This document shows positions 43,835-52,083 of a stretch of 64,000 nucleotides of DNA, in pieces. This DNA comes from Petrimonas sp. IBARAKI. Lineage in GTDB: Bacteria > Bacteroidota > Bacteroidia > Bacteroidales > Dysgonomonadaceae. The notes below the pieces were generated by a model. It was not told the origin of the DNA. It saw nothing but the letters and a program-made list of their open reading frames with translations, and searched no databases. A program made the position numbers and the translations under genes. The first letter of the stretch is position 1. Each line of letters opens with the position of its first letter. The stretch lies in assembly GCA_002356435.2 (NCBI GenBank), contig AP018040.2:3472001-3536000 (forward strand), read 5' to 3'.

Positions 43835-44647
43835 ATGTTTCGCCACCCCAATTATTCAAACCTGCTTTTCTTCACTATTTTCTCCAATGAACAGCGGTTG
43901 CTTCATTTCTCTACTACACGGGCAGGCGGCGTGAGCCGCGGTGAATTCCGGTCGTTAAACCTGGGAAATTACTCCGATGATAATCCGCTGAATATTTTTG
44001 AGAACAGATCCATTGTGGCCCGAAAGTTCTACAAAGAGGCCAATGATCTGATAACTCCGCATCAAACCCATGGTAATAGGGTACTGCTTATTGACGCTGA
44101 GTTTCTGAATCTCTCCAATGCAGAAAAAATTGAAAGGCTCTACGGATACGACGCATCCGTTACACAGGAGAAAGGTTACTTCTTGTGTGTCACCACGGCC
44201 GACTGTGTTCCGCTGTTGTTGTTCGACCGGAAAAACGAAGCTATCGGTGCTATTCACGCCGGATGGAAAGGAACCTCAGGGAGAATCGTTGAAAAGACAC
44301 TTCTTGAAATGAAGAAAAACTTTGGAACTGAAACCCGGGACATTCTCGCAGCAATTGGTCCGGCAATCGGCATCGATAATTACGAAGTAGGGAGGGAAGT
44401 TGAGGAAGAGTTTCAAAAAAGCGGCTTCAATCTCAATAAATCCATTTCGTATCGCCATAACTTATCCCGGAAGTTGCATATTGATCTCAAGGAAATCAAC
44501 CGACAGGAACTCATTAGGATGGGCGTTCCCAAGCACCAGATTGAGAAAACGCGGTACTGTACCTACGGTAATAGCCGCCTGTTTTTCTCGGCCCGGCGGC
44601 AATCGTTGCACTCTGGAAGAATGCTTTCCGGTATAATGCTTCGTTAA
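43835..44647 (+). CDS. pgeF: Peptidoglycan editing factor PgeF (laccase-domain)
   Basis: A 270-residue YfiH/laccase-domain enzyme that removes wrongly incorporated residues from peptidoglycan precursors, and is also reported to be a purine-nucleoside-active enzyme. The zinc ligands are visible in TPHQTHGN, TTADCVPLLL and AIHAGWKGT. It starts three bases after obgE, so it is the third gene of that operon, and it ends at a hairpin terminator. Confidence 0.92.
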   Translation: MFRHPNYSNLLFFTIFSNEQRLLHFSTTRAGGVSRGEFRSLNLGNYSDDNPLNIFENRSIVARKFYKEANDLITPHQTHGNRVLLIDAEFLNLSNAEKIERLYGYDASVTQEKGYFLCVTTADCVPLLLFDRKNEAIGAIHAGWKGTSGRIVEKTLLEMKKNFGTETRDILAAIGPAIGIDNYEVGREVEEEFQKSGFNLNKSISYRHNLSRKLHIDLKEINRQELIRMGVPKHQIEKTRYCTYGNSRLFFSARRQSLHSGRMLSGIMLR

Positions 44648-44660
44648 CGGCTACCAACAA

Positions 44661-44707
44661 AACAGCCGCCAGGAAAGTCGGACGGCTGTAAGATTTTGTT
44701 TTTTTGG
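44661..44707 (+). terminator. Terminator of adk-obgE-pgeF
   Basis: ACAGCCG (44661-44667) pairs with CGGCTGT (44682-44688), with extra G-C pairs inside, followed by GATTTTGTTTTTTTGG. It begins 14 bases after the pgeF stop. Confidence 0.8.
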
Positions 44708-44713
44708 AAAACA

Positions 44714-44935
44714 TTAATACTCATCTTCGTTAAAAAAGAAGTCTTCTTTACTGGGATAATCGAGCCATATATCTTCTATCGTTTCAAAAACTTCCGTGTC
44801 GTCCTCAATTTCCTGTAAATTCTCAATCACTTCAAGCGGGGCACCGGAACGTTGAGCAAAATCAATGAGCTCGTCTTTTGTTGCCGGCCAGGGAGCGTCT
44901 TCCAATTTAGAAGCTAATTCGAGTGTCCAATACAT
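44714..44935 (-). CDS. DUF2795 small acidic protein
   Basis: A 73-residue acidic protein matching the DUF2795 family: MYWTLELASKLEDAPWPATKDELIDFA with a following RSGAPLEVIENLQEIED. No function is established; homologues are widespread in Bacteroidetes and Actinobacteria. It has its own TATTTTTG box 40 bases upstream and converges with the pgeF terminator. Confidence 0.85.
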   Translation of the reverse strand: MYWTLELASKLEDAPWPATKDELIDFAQRSGAPLEVIENLQEIEDDTEVFETIEDIWLDYPSKEDFFFNEDEY

Positions 44936-44974
44936 AATTATCTCCTTAGGGTTTGTTGTTTCATAAATTTAGCG

Positions 44975-44982
44975 CAAAAATA
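44975..44982 (-). promoter_or_regulatory. -7 box of the DUF2795 gene
   Basis: TATTTTTG on the minus strand, 39 bases before the ATG, in the short gap after the adenosyltransferase gene. Confidence 0.5.
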
Positions 44983-45004
44983 TACAAAAAAATCAGATAT
45001 TATC

Positions 45005-45553
45005 CTATTCCCAGTATATTTCTTTTCCGGTCTTGTTACTTTCGTATCGTGCGAGCACGAAAAAGTAGTCTGACAAACGATTTAAGAAAATTAGAACAAA
45101 ATCGGCTACTGGAAATTCTTCAGCCACCCGATAAACGTTTCGTTCAGCTCTTCGGGAAACGGTGCGACAGATATGTGCACGTGCTGCAGCTTCATTGCCT
45201 CCGGGAAGAATAAAACGGTTCAACCGGGGTAAAGTATGGTCTATCCGATCAATTTCCTTTTCAACTTTTTCAATGTCTTCCGGGGAGATGATACTGGCAG
45301 CTTTAGGGGGAATCTGCTCTGTTTCTGTTGCCAGGTAAGAGCCTACCGTAAAAAGCTTGTGTTGTAGAAAAGAAAGGAAGAGACCGGTTTCCTCATCATC
45401 AACACCGCAGTTCAACCAACCGATAAAACTGTTCAATTCGTCGATTGTTCCGTAAGCCCCTAGCCGGACATGCGTTTTTTTTACCCGGGTGCCGCCAACC
45501 AACGATGTTTTACCCTTATCTCCCGATTTTGTATATACAGTACTTTTTTTCAT
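45005..45553 (-). CDS. Cob(I)alamin adenosyltransferase, PduO type
   Basis: A 182-residue trimeric ATP:co(I)rrinoid adenosyltransferase. The ATP loop YTKSGDKGKTSLVGG, GAYGTIDELNSFIG, and CRTVSRRAERNV with LNRLSDYFF are the family's conserved segments. It makes the adenosylcobalamin used by enzymes such as methylmalonyl-CoA mutase. An in-frame ATG four codons upstream (45565) is also possible. No cobalamin riboswitch is visible in the 83-base gap before it; it probably belongs to the porV-ispF transcript. Confidence 0.92.
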   Translation of the reverse strand: MKKSTVYTKSGDKGKTSLVGGTRVKKTHVRLGAYGTIDELNSFIGWLNCGVDDEETGLFLSFLQHKLFTVGSYLATETEQIPPKAASIISPEDIEKVEKEIDRIDHTLPRLNRFILPGGNEAAARAHICRTVSRRAERNVYRVAEEFPVADFVLIFLNRLSDYFFVLARYESNKTGKEIYWE

Positions 45554-45636
45554 TTCAAAATCCATTTTAGGCCTCAGGCACTCAGGTTGTTTTATTGTCA
45601 GGAATTTTACCTCTTATTTAATGTCTAATTGCCTTT

Positions 45637-46275
45637 TTAAATCAAATAACTCGCTTTGTGATACGATTTCTTTAAAACGACAACACCAATATCTTTCATG
45701 TCGAAAGTAATTCTTGCCCTTTCATCTGCGACGACAGCCTTCCAGAAACGTTTGCCATTACCCGATTTTATTCCCGCGATAACCCAGAACGTATCGTCTG
45801 AACTCATCGATAGCAGGCTCTCCATATCAACAGGAAATGAGTTTAAATAGACAAATATTCCGTCGTACAACTCGGAAAGGTCTATTTCATCGATAAACTC
45901 AACATGCCTGTTATACGTTGTATGCAAATTTCTTGCCAGCAACACATTTTTCCCTTCCGGATCAAAACAGTGACAAACGGCATCCTTAGAAGCTGCACTT
46001 AGATAGAGCGTATTAATCCCCTTTCCCGTATCCAGTTCGAGAACCCTCCCGGGTTTAAAATACCTGACAAGCTTGTATGACAAATGATGAAGCTTTTTAT
46101 CGGACGTCTCTATGTTGTGTGCGCGTAACAGCTGGTCAATATCCAGAAATGCCGTGTACCCATATTCTTCGTTAATAATATGGGTGACAAAATTATAAGC
46201 AAAAGGAGAATGAATACCGAACCCTCTTGCCTGCTTTCTTCGTTTAAACCACTTGAAACACAAAACCGGGAACAA
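45637..46275 (-). CDS. SAM-methyltransferase-like protein
   Basis: A 212-residue protein with a Rossmann methyltransferase-like core: VLELDTGKGINTLYLS resembles motif I (with D for G at one position), and CHCFDPEG resembles motif II. The N-terminal ARGFGIHSPFAYNF phrase marks a Bacteroidetes-specific branch of O-methyltransferase-like proteins. The target is unknown. The start is TTG immediately after the ispF stop codon, implying reinitiation; there is no in-frame ATG nearby. Confidence 0.72.
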   Translation of the reverse strand: MFPVLCFKWFKRRKQARGFGIHSPFAYNFVTHIINEEYGYTAFLDIDQLLRAHNIETSDKKLHHLSYKLVRYFKPGRVLELDTGKGINTLYLSAASKDAVCHCFDPEGKNVLLARNLHTTYNRHVEFIDEIDLSELYDGIFVYLNSFPVDMESLLSMSSDDTFWVIAGIKSGNGKRFWKAVVADERARITFDMKDIGVVVLKKSYHKASYLI

Positions 46276-46755
46276 TTATAATGTATAAATTAAAGCTACT
46301 GCATAGGCTGTTATGCCTTCCTGCCGGCCCACAAACCCCATCTTTTCAGAGGTGGTGGCCTTGATGGAAATAGTGTTGACATCCGTCTCCATTATTTCGC
46401 TTAACGTCTTTTGCATAGCCGGAACATGCGGGTTCATTTTGGGAGCTTCGGCACAGATGGTTGCGTCAATGTTACCTACCTCAAACCCATTTTCTCGCAA
46501 CAAGGCAACGCTTTTCTTCAACAGGATTTTACTATCTACACCCAGAAACTCGTCTGCGGTGTCAGGAAAATGAAAACCGATATCCCGCAGGTTGGCCGCA
46601 CCAAGCAATGCATCACAAATGCTGTGGATCAATACATCGGCATCGGAATGACCCTGCAGGCCTTTTTCAAAGTCTATTTTTATTCCTCCCATCCAGAGGT
46701 CTCTGCCTTCTGCCAGGCGATGCATGTCATATCCAAAACCTACTCTTATCTTCAT
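46276..46755 (-). CDS. ispF: 2-C-methyl-D-erythritol 2,4-cyclodiphosphate synthase
   Basis: A 159-residue trimeric zinc enzyme of the MEP isoprenoid pathway. Zinc ligands D10 and H12 (GYDMH) and H44 (VLIHSICDAL) are present, as are HFPDTADEF and the C-terminal ATTSEKMGFVGRQEG nucleotide loop. Only this MEP gene is in the window. It lies 15 bases after porV. Confidence 0.96.
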   Translation of the reverse strand: MKIRVGFGYDMHRLAEGRDLWMGGIKIDFEKGLQGHSDADVLIHSICDALLGAANLRDIGFHFPDTADEFLGVDSKILLKKSVALLRENGFEVGNIDATICAEAPKMNPHVPAMQKTLSEIMETDVNTISIKATTSEKMGFVGRQEGITAYAVALIYTL

Positions 46756-46770
46756 AGAAAAATTACTCGA

Positions 46771-47940
46771 TTACCGCAACAACTGTTTTATTCCATCGAT
46801 ATCAAAACCGAGCGACAAGCGCAAGGTCTGATCCAACGGATTGGACTGGGCCGTTGAGACTAAATAAGCCGCATCAATTTGAAAGGCGTTCATTTTAAAT
46901 CCGGCCCCAAAAGCCATATAACGGCGATTTCCCTTGTATTCGCTCTCGTGATAATACCCCGTACGGAGCGAAAACCGATTGTCGTAAGAATATTCTACTC
47001 CCAGCGACCAGATCACTTCCTGCATCTCTTCCTTAAATCCCCCGGGAGCATCACCAAAAGAGTTGAAAATACCGGCAACGGGAGAAGTATCGGCATATTT
47101 CTGTACCCTTTTCGTCCTCTCCTCTTCGCTCTCCCCTTCAGCAGGCAGTTGTGGCGTCGGAACAAGCAACTTGTTGACATCAACACTGAAAGAGAAACTG
47201 TTTTTATCATCAACCGGCAGCCCCAGTGATGTACCCACCCTCAAGTTCGCAGGCAAAAACATGGATGTGTTGCCTCCGTCATAAGATATCTTTGTTCCTA
47301 TATTTGAAATATTAAACCCAAACCCCAACAATGCTTCCGAATGTCCCAGGTTGAGATAGGTCTCATTGTAACCGGAAATATCGGCTGAGAAAGCGTTGCC
47401 GGGTGTCACGTCATCGCTTCCCGTGGAATAATCGGCACGTATATACCGCAAGGTGACCGCTCCTGAAAAGGTTTCGGAAAGTTTTCTTGAATACGCCACA
47501 TCGAAAGCAAATTCATGGGGGGATACGGCCATCACGTAATCGGTGTTCTGATCAAATACATCAACGTCTCCCAGAGAAAAATAACGGAGTGAAGTACTGA
47601 TAGCGTTCAGGTTTTCGTTCCCGAATTTCCAAAAACCGGTCAGATACACCAGATCAATGTCGTTTACCAGCTTACTTAACCAGGGAGTATACGAGATCGA
47701 AAATCCGGTACTGCCGGATATAAACGGATACTTGGCAGCATTCCAATACTGTGAATAGACATCGGGCATGGAGGCAGCACCTATATCGCCCATACCGCCG
47801 CCCCGGGCATCGGGTGCGATCTGAAGAGAAGGCATTGCCACGGGAATCGGATTATATTGTTGGGCAAAAGCCTTGTCGGAAAACAGTATAAATAGGCTCA
47901 AGAAACAAACGGTAGTGAAGAAACTTGATTTCGATTGCAT
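46771..47940 (-). CDS. porV: PorV-like type IX secretion outer-membrane protein
   Basis: A 389-residue outer-membrane barrel of the PorV/LptO (UPF0164-like) family. The signal peptide ends near AFAQ (27), and the mature N-terminus has MPSLQIAPDARGGGMGDIGAAS, the signature PorV plug segment. PorV shuttles type IX cargo proteins from the translocon to the attachment complex. A charged loop GESEEERTKRV near 270-280 is unusual-looking. No other Por gene is in the window. The TATATTTG box is 30 bases upstream. Confidence 0.85.
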   Translation of the reverse strand: MQSKSSFFTTVCFLSLFILFSDKAFAQQYNPIPVAMPSLQIAPDARGGGMGDIGAASMPDVYSQYWNAAKYPFISGSTGFSISYTPWLSKLVNDIDLVYLTGFWKFGNENLNAISTSLRYFSLGDVDVFDQNTDYVMAVSPHEFAFDVAYSRKLSETFSGAVTLRYIRADYSTGSDDVTPGNAFSADISGYNETYLNLGHSEALLGFGFNISNIGTKISYDGGNTSMFLPANLRVGTSLGLPVDDKNSFSFSVDVNKLLVPTPQLPAEGESEEERTKRVQKYADTSPVAGIFNSFGDAPGGFKEEMQEVIWSLGVEYSYDNRFSLRTGYYHESEYKGNRRYMAFGAGFKMNAFQIDAAYLVSTAQSNPLDQTLRLSLGFDIDGIKQLLR

Positions 47941-47969
47941 AGATCTGTATATGTTGTTTAATTTCTAAA

Positions 47970-47977
47970 CAAATATA
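47970..47977 (-). promoter_or_regulatory. -7 box of the porV operon
   Basis: TATATTTG on the minus strand, 29 bases before the porV ATG. Confidence 0.5.
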
Positions 47978-47999
47978 ATCTCTTTTTATTGTATTGGTG

Positions 48000-48614
48000 C
48001 TATTTAATTTTAAAATCGAGCAGCTTCTTATTTTCAATATAGCCCTCAAGACGATCGTTGATGGATACACCTCCAATTCCTGCCGGAGTTCCGGTAAAGA
48101 CAAGATCCCCTATCTTAAGCGTAAAAAAGCGACTAATGTAAGCGATGATTTTATCGAAAGAGTAAATCAAATCACAACTATTCCCTTGCTGTACAGTTTT
48201 TTCATTGATATCGAGACGGAAGTTTATGTTGTTAATGTCCGGTATTTTCTTTATGGAAATAAATTCTCCTACGGGCGCAGAATTATCAAAGCCTTTGGCT
48301 ATCTCCCAAGGCAGGCCCAATTCCTTTTGTTTCCGTTGCAAATCACGGGCGGTAAAATCTATACCTACGGTAATTTCATCGTAATAACGGTGAGCAAATT
48401 TTTCGGCAATGTTCTTTCCCAACCGGTTAATTTTTAGCACCAATTCTGTTTCGTAATGAATTTCACTGGAAAAATCAGGCAGGAAAAAAGGGTTTCCGTT
48501 ACGCAATAAAGCCGTATCGGGTTTCATAAAGATAACCGGTTCACTGGCCTCAAAGACCCGCTTCATCTCCCGGTTATGCGAATCGTAGTTTAAGCCGACA
48601 GCAAAAATTTTCAT
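48000..48614 (-). CDS. Fumarylacetoacetate-hydrolase-family protein
   Basis: A 204-residue FAH-fold protein: metal ligands in EIHYETELVLKI and IGID-type DFTARDLQ, and the DLVFTGTPAG motif. Relatives hydrate or decarboxylate oxaloacetate or acylpyruvates; the best generic guess is an acylpyruvase or oxaloacetate tautomerase/decarboxylase. It starts five bases after rex, so it is co-transcribed with the redox regulator. Confidence 0.85.
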   Translation of the reverse strand: MKIFAVGLNYDSHNREMKRVFEASEPVIFMKPDTALLRNGNPFFLPDFSSEIHYETELVLKINRLGKNIAEKFAHRYYDEITVGIDFTARDLQRKQKELGLPWEIAKGFDNSAPVGEFISIKKIPDINNINFRLDINEKTVQQGNSCDLIYSFDKIIAYISRFFTLKIGDLVFTGTPAGIGGVSINDRLEGYIENKKLLDFKIK

Positions 48615-48619
48615 TGGTG

Positions 48620-49261
48620 CTACCCCTCCTTCACAAGCCGGTTAAACATGACCGCCAGGTGCGCGTAAAGCGATGTATTCTGCAACACAATGTGCTCGGG
48701 AACGCGAATCCGGAAAGGAGTAAAATTCCATATTGCCTGTATCCCTCCCGCAATCATAAAGTCGGCAACTTCCTGAGCAATATCGGGGGGAACGGTGAGA
48801 ATACCAATTTGGGCATCTATTTTTTTGTTTTTTGCCGCGAAATCATCGGAGTGAAACACGGGGATGTTGTTAATTTTCTGTCCGACGATGGATGGATTCA
48901 CGTCAAATCCAGCACGTATCTTTAGGCCGTATTGCTCTAAACCCGAATCGGAAAGCAAGGCAGCCCCCAGACTTCCTACCCCGAAAAGCACGGCGGTATG
49001 CATCTTTTTGAAACCCAAAAAATCTTCCAGCACACCTATCAGCTTATCAATATCATAGCCTACCCGGGTTTTACCGCTGACATTTACATAGGAAAGATCT
49101 TTCGCAATTTGAGTGGCTGACACATTGATCTTTTTGGCGATTTGTGTAGAAGACACTTTGCTGTATCCTTGTTTTTTTAACAACTTAACGTAAGACAAAT
49201 ACCACGGCAGCCTTCGCAAAGCCGGTTCAGGGATTCTCGAATGATAGTTGTCGTGATTCAT
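48620..49261 (-). CDS. rex: Redox-sensing transcriptional repressor Rex
   Basis: A 213-residue regulator that senses the NADH/NAD+ ratio. The N-terminal winged helix (PEPALRRLPWYLSYVKLL, VSSTQIAKKINVSATQIAKDLSYV) is followed by a Rossmann domain with GVGSLGAAL. The ATG at 49261 is chosen because the upstream in-frame alternative at 49285 falls inside the TATCTTTG -7 box. It shares a transcript with an FAH-family gene. I did not find a convincing Rex operator in its own promoter. Confidence 0.93.
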   Translation of the reverse strand: MNHDNYHSRIPEPALRRLPWYLSYVKLLKKQGYSKVSSTQIAKKINVSATQIAKDLSYVNVSGKTRVGYDIDKLIGVLEDFLGFKKMHTAVLFGVGSLGAALLSDSGLEQYGLKIRAGFDVNPSIVGQKINNIPVFHSDDFAAKNKKIDAQIGILTVPPDIAQEVADFMIAGGIQAIWNFTPFRIRVPEHIVLQNTSLYAHLAVMFNRLVKEG

Positions 49262-49282
49262 TGACAGATCTGTTTTAATTTG

Positions 49283-49290
49283 CAAAGATA
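49283..49290 (-). promoter_or_regulatory. -7 box of rex
   Basis: TATCTTTG on the minus strand, 21 bases before the chosen ATG at 49261. Confidence 0.6.
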
Positions 49291-49362
49291 CTCGTTTTTT
49301 GCTAAAAATTTTTATCCCGGCAGATAATTAAAGAAAAAAGTCCGTAATTGGACAAAAAAAAC

Positions 49363-49370
49363 TATTTTTG
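49363..49370 (+). promoter_or_regulatory. -7 box of the sulfatase gene
   Basis: TATTTTTG. It overlaps the GTG of the longest reading (49370), so translation must start downstream, at the ATG 49394. Confidence 0.5.
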
Positions 49371-49393
49371 TGAAAACGGAATCCCAAGAGCCA

Positions 49394-50959
49394 ATGGAAC
49401 TCAAACAGAACAATCTATTATTCACCATCGCCGGAACAGCCTTGCTGGCTTCGTGCACAGGAACAGAAAAAACGGTAAATACGAAACCGTTGAACATCGT
49501 TTATATCATGACGGACGACCATACCCGGCAAATGATGAGTTGTTATGACAAGCGCCACATAGAAACACCTAACCTCGACAGAATAGCTAATAACGGAGTG
49601 AGATTTACCAATGCTTTCGTGGCAAACTCCATCTCTGCTCCCAGCCGTGCATGCCTGCTGACCGGAAAGCACAGCCACAAAAACGGAAAAATCGACAACA
49701 TCACTTCGTTCGACGGCAGTCAGCAAACCGTCCAGCAACTGCTGCAACAGGCGGGATACCAAACAGCAATGATTGGAAAATGGCACCTGGACAGTCAACC
49801 CACTCATTTCGACTACTGGACAATTCTTCCCGGTCAAGGCCATTATTATCAACCCGATTTTATCACCCCTGAAGGAAGAAAAAACCACCAGGGGTACGCC
49901 ACAAACCTCATTACTGACTTCGGACTGGATTGGCTCGAGAACGGACGCGACAAGAAAAAGCCTTTCTGCCTGTTCCTGCATCACAAAGCGGCACACCGTA
50001 ACTGGATGTCCGATACGACTTACCTAAAAGCTTACGAAGACAAAACATTTGAGCTCCCTACCAATTTTTACGACGATTATTCAGGGAGAAAAGCAGCAAA
50101 AATGCAGGAGATGAGCATCGCTAGCGACCGCGATATGGACATTGTGAATGACCTGAAGATGCTGCGTCCGGGTGTCAGCACCCGGTTGTCGGAACAATAT
50201 ATCCAGGGGGAATATGCCCGGTTGGATTCTGCACAGAAAACAAAATGGGATGCTCATTACCAGCCAATCATTGATGCATTTTACGCGTCTGGCTTACAAG
50301 GCAACGAATTGGCAGAGTGGAAATATCAACGCTATATGCGTGATTACGCCAAAACCATAAAGTCGCTGGATGAAAATGTGGGGCGTATTCTCGACTACCT
50401 GGAAAAAAACGGAATGCTGGAGAACACCGTTGTCATTTACACGTCCGATCAGGGTTTTTACATGGGTGAACACGGTTGGTTCGACAAACGATTCATGTAT
50501 GAAGAATCGTTCAGCACACCCCTGGTTATGTGGCTTCCCAAATCATACAAGAAACGGGGCGACATACCACAACTGGTTCAAAACATCGATTTTGCACCGA
50601 CAATGCTTGAGCTTGCGGGTGCTCCTATCCCTTCAGATATACAAGGCGTCTCTCTGGTACCTTTACTCAAAAACGAAAAAGCTCCCGCTAATTGGAGAAA
50701 ATCCCTGTATTATCATTACTACGAATATCCCGGTGAACATGCCGTAAGGCGTCATTATGGAGTGAGAACGGAACGGTACAAACTCATTCGCTTCTACGGA
50801 GACATAGATGAGTGGGAACTGTTCGACCTGCAAGCCGATCCGATGGAAATGAACAACCTGTACGGAAAAACCGGATACGAAAAAATTACCGGCGAGCTTT
50901 GCGCCGAACTTAAACGCCTCCAGGAGCAATACGATGACCCGATCAGGAAGGACAACTGA
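49394..50959 (+). CDS. Type I sulfatase lipoprotein, serine type
   Basis: A 521-residue S1-family arylsulfatase-like enzyme with a lipoprotein signal (LLASC). The calcium site starts with YIMTDDHTRQ, and the active-site motif is SAPSRACLLTG, so the residue converted to formylglycine is serine, which requires an anaerobic sulfatase-maturing enzyme (not in the window). KWHL, and DQGFYMGEHGWFDKRFMYEESF are further substrate and metal loops. The subfamily cannot be fixed by eye; glycosaminoglycan or N-acetylhexosamine sulfate substrates are plausible. No SusC/D pair or glycosidase adjoins it. Confidence 0.9.
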   Translation: MELKQNNLLFTIAGTALLASCTGTEKTVNTKPLNIVYIMTDDHTRQMMSCYDKRHIETPNLDRIANNGVRFTNAFVANSISAPSRACLLTGKHSHKNGKIDNITSFDGSQQTVQQLLQQAGYQTAMIGKWHLDSQPTHFDYWTILPGQGHYYQPDFITPEGRKNHQGYATNLITDFGLDWLENGRDKKKPFCLFLHHKAAHRNWMSDTTYLKAYEDKTFELPTNFYDDYSGRKAAKMQEMSIASDRDMDIVNDLKMLRPGVSTRLSEQYIQGEYARLDSAQKTKWDAHYQPIIDAFYASGLQGNELAEWKYQRYMRDYAKTIKSLDENVGRILDYLEKNGMLENTVVIYTSDQGFYMGEHGWFDKRFMYEESFSTPLVMWLPKSYKKRGDIPQLVQNIDFAPTMLELAGAPIPSDIQGVSLVPLLKNEKAPANWRKSLYYHYYEYPGEHAVRRHYGVRTERYKLIRFYGDIDEWELFDLQADPMEMNNLYGKTGYEKITGELCAELKRLQEQYDDPIRKDN

Positions 50960-51547
50960 ATGATGCTTCCAATCGAGACTCACCCTTTGCAACCCTTTTT
51001 ACCCGGCAAAACCAGGTTACTGATGCTGGGCAGCTTTCCTCCACCGAAGGCGAAGTGGAAGATGGATTTCTATTATCCCAATTTCCAAAACGATATGTGG
51101 CGGATTTTGGGGCTGGCGTTTTTCAATGAAAAAGACTATTTCCTTTCGGAAAACAAGTTCTCTTTCGATAAAGAAAAAATTATGGAATTCCTATCCTTGA
51201 AAGGTATTGCCGTATGTGATACGGCACACGAAGTGCACCGGCTGAAAGGAAATGCGTCGGATAATTTTCTGGAAATAGTTACTCCGCTCAACCTTGAAAA
51301 CATTTTATCGAAAATCCCTGACTGCAAAGCGTTCGCTACAACCGGTGAAAAAGCGACTGAGACTCTTCGGTCGCTTTTTCCCGCCACAACTCCCATTCCT
51401 AAGATTGGGAACAGCGTGACCGTTGATTTCCTCAATAAGAAATACAAATTTTACCGGATGCCTTCCTCATCAAGAGCATACCCCAGGCCATTATCCGAAA
51501 AGGCCAAAATATACAGGCAACTTTTTACAGAGATGGAAATTCTTTAG
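50960..51547 (+). CDS. UDG-superfamily DNA glycosylase (family 6 / deoxyinosine type)
   Basis: A 195-residue protein with the uracil-DNA-glycosylase fold: LLMLGSFPPPKAKW matches motif A of the family, followed by DFYYPNFQNDMW, and the C-terminal MPSSSRAYPR matches the leucine-loop motif position. This pattern fits the hypoxanthine/deoxyinosine glycosylase branch. It abuts the sulfatase stop with no gap, so it is likely co-transcribed by accident of position rather than by function. It ends six bases from a convergent gene. Confidence 0.8.
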   Translation: MMLPIETHPLQPFLPGKTRLLMLGSFPPPKAKWKMDFYYPNFQNDMWRILGLAFFNEKDYFLSENKFSFDKEKIMEFLSLKGIAVCDTAHEVHRLKGNASDNFLEIVTPLNLENILSKIPDCKAFATTGEKATETLRSLFPATTPIPKIGNSVTVDFLNKKYKFYRMPSSSRAYPRPLSEKAKIYRQLFTEMEIL

Positions 51548-51553
51548 AGAGCG

Positions 51554-51964
51554 TTAAATCTCAGCGTCACCTAACACTCCTTCGAAATTCAATGGAAATA
51601 CCTTGGTTATCTTTTGGCTTTTGATGAGTGGCTTCAGTTTTTTCAGAACAATCTCTTTAAAATAAGAAGCATTGGAATGCACTTTATATGCAGCTTCACT
51701 CTCGTAGCTCTCGTAGATAAATACACGAGCAGGATCCTCTTCACTCAACAAAACATCGTAAACCAGGCAACCCTCTTCGTTTTCAAGGGTTTGCAATTGA
51801 ATGTCTGATAACAACTCTATGGCCTCATCTACCCGGCTCTCATCCAACGTAAATTCAACCAAAATCACATAGGGTTCACCTGCATTTTGTGCCTGTGAAT
51901 GGCGGGGATAAGCAGAAAGAAGCGTCAGAAAAAGCACACAGAAAAGAAAAAATTGCTTTTGCAT
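51554..51964 (-). CDS. Exported antibiotic-biosynthesis-monooxygenase (ABM) domain protein
   Basis: A 136-residue protein with a signal peptide (to about QAQ, 26) and one ABM/quinol-monooxygenase-like ferredoxin-fold domain: YVILVEFTLDESRVDEAIELL, EEGCLVYDVLLSEEDP and FIYESYESEAAYKVH. Cytosolic relatives include YgiN; an exported version is less common, and the substrate is unknown. Confidence 0.78.
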   Translation of the reverse strand: MQKQFFLFCVLFLTLLSAYPRHSQAQNAGEPYVILVEFTLDESRVDEAIELLSDIQLQTLENEEGCLVYDVLLSEEDPARVFIYESYESEAAYKVHSNASYFKEIVLKKLKPLIKSQKITKVFPLNFEGVLGDAEI

Positions 51965-52083
51965 AGGTTAAGAAAATTTAAAAACTGTTTTGATTATTTA
52001 TGCACTGTTTGTGTCATTTTTTATGAACCTGGATTTTCGCATCATACGGCGTATGGAACAAAAGGAAACTTCAAAACAGTTTC

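Noticed and set aside
45554-45636. Cobalamin riboswitch before the adenosyltransferase gene
   Set aside because: The gap is 83 bases and lacks the B12-box; the gene probably belongs to the upstream transcript.
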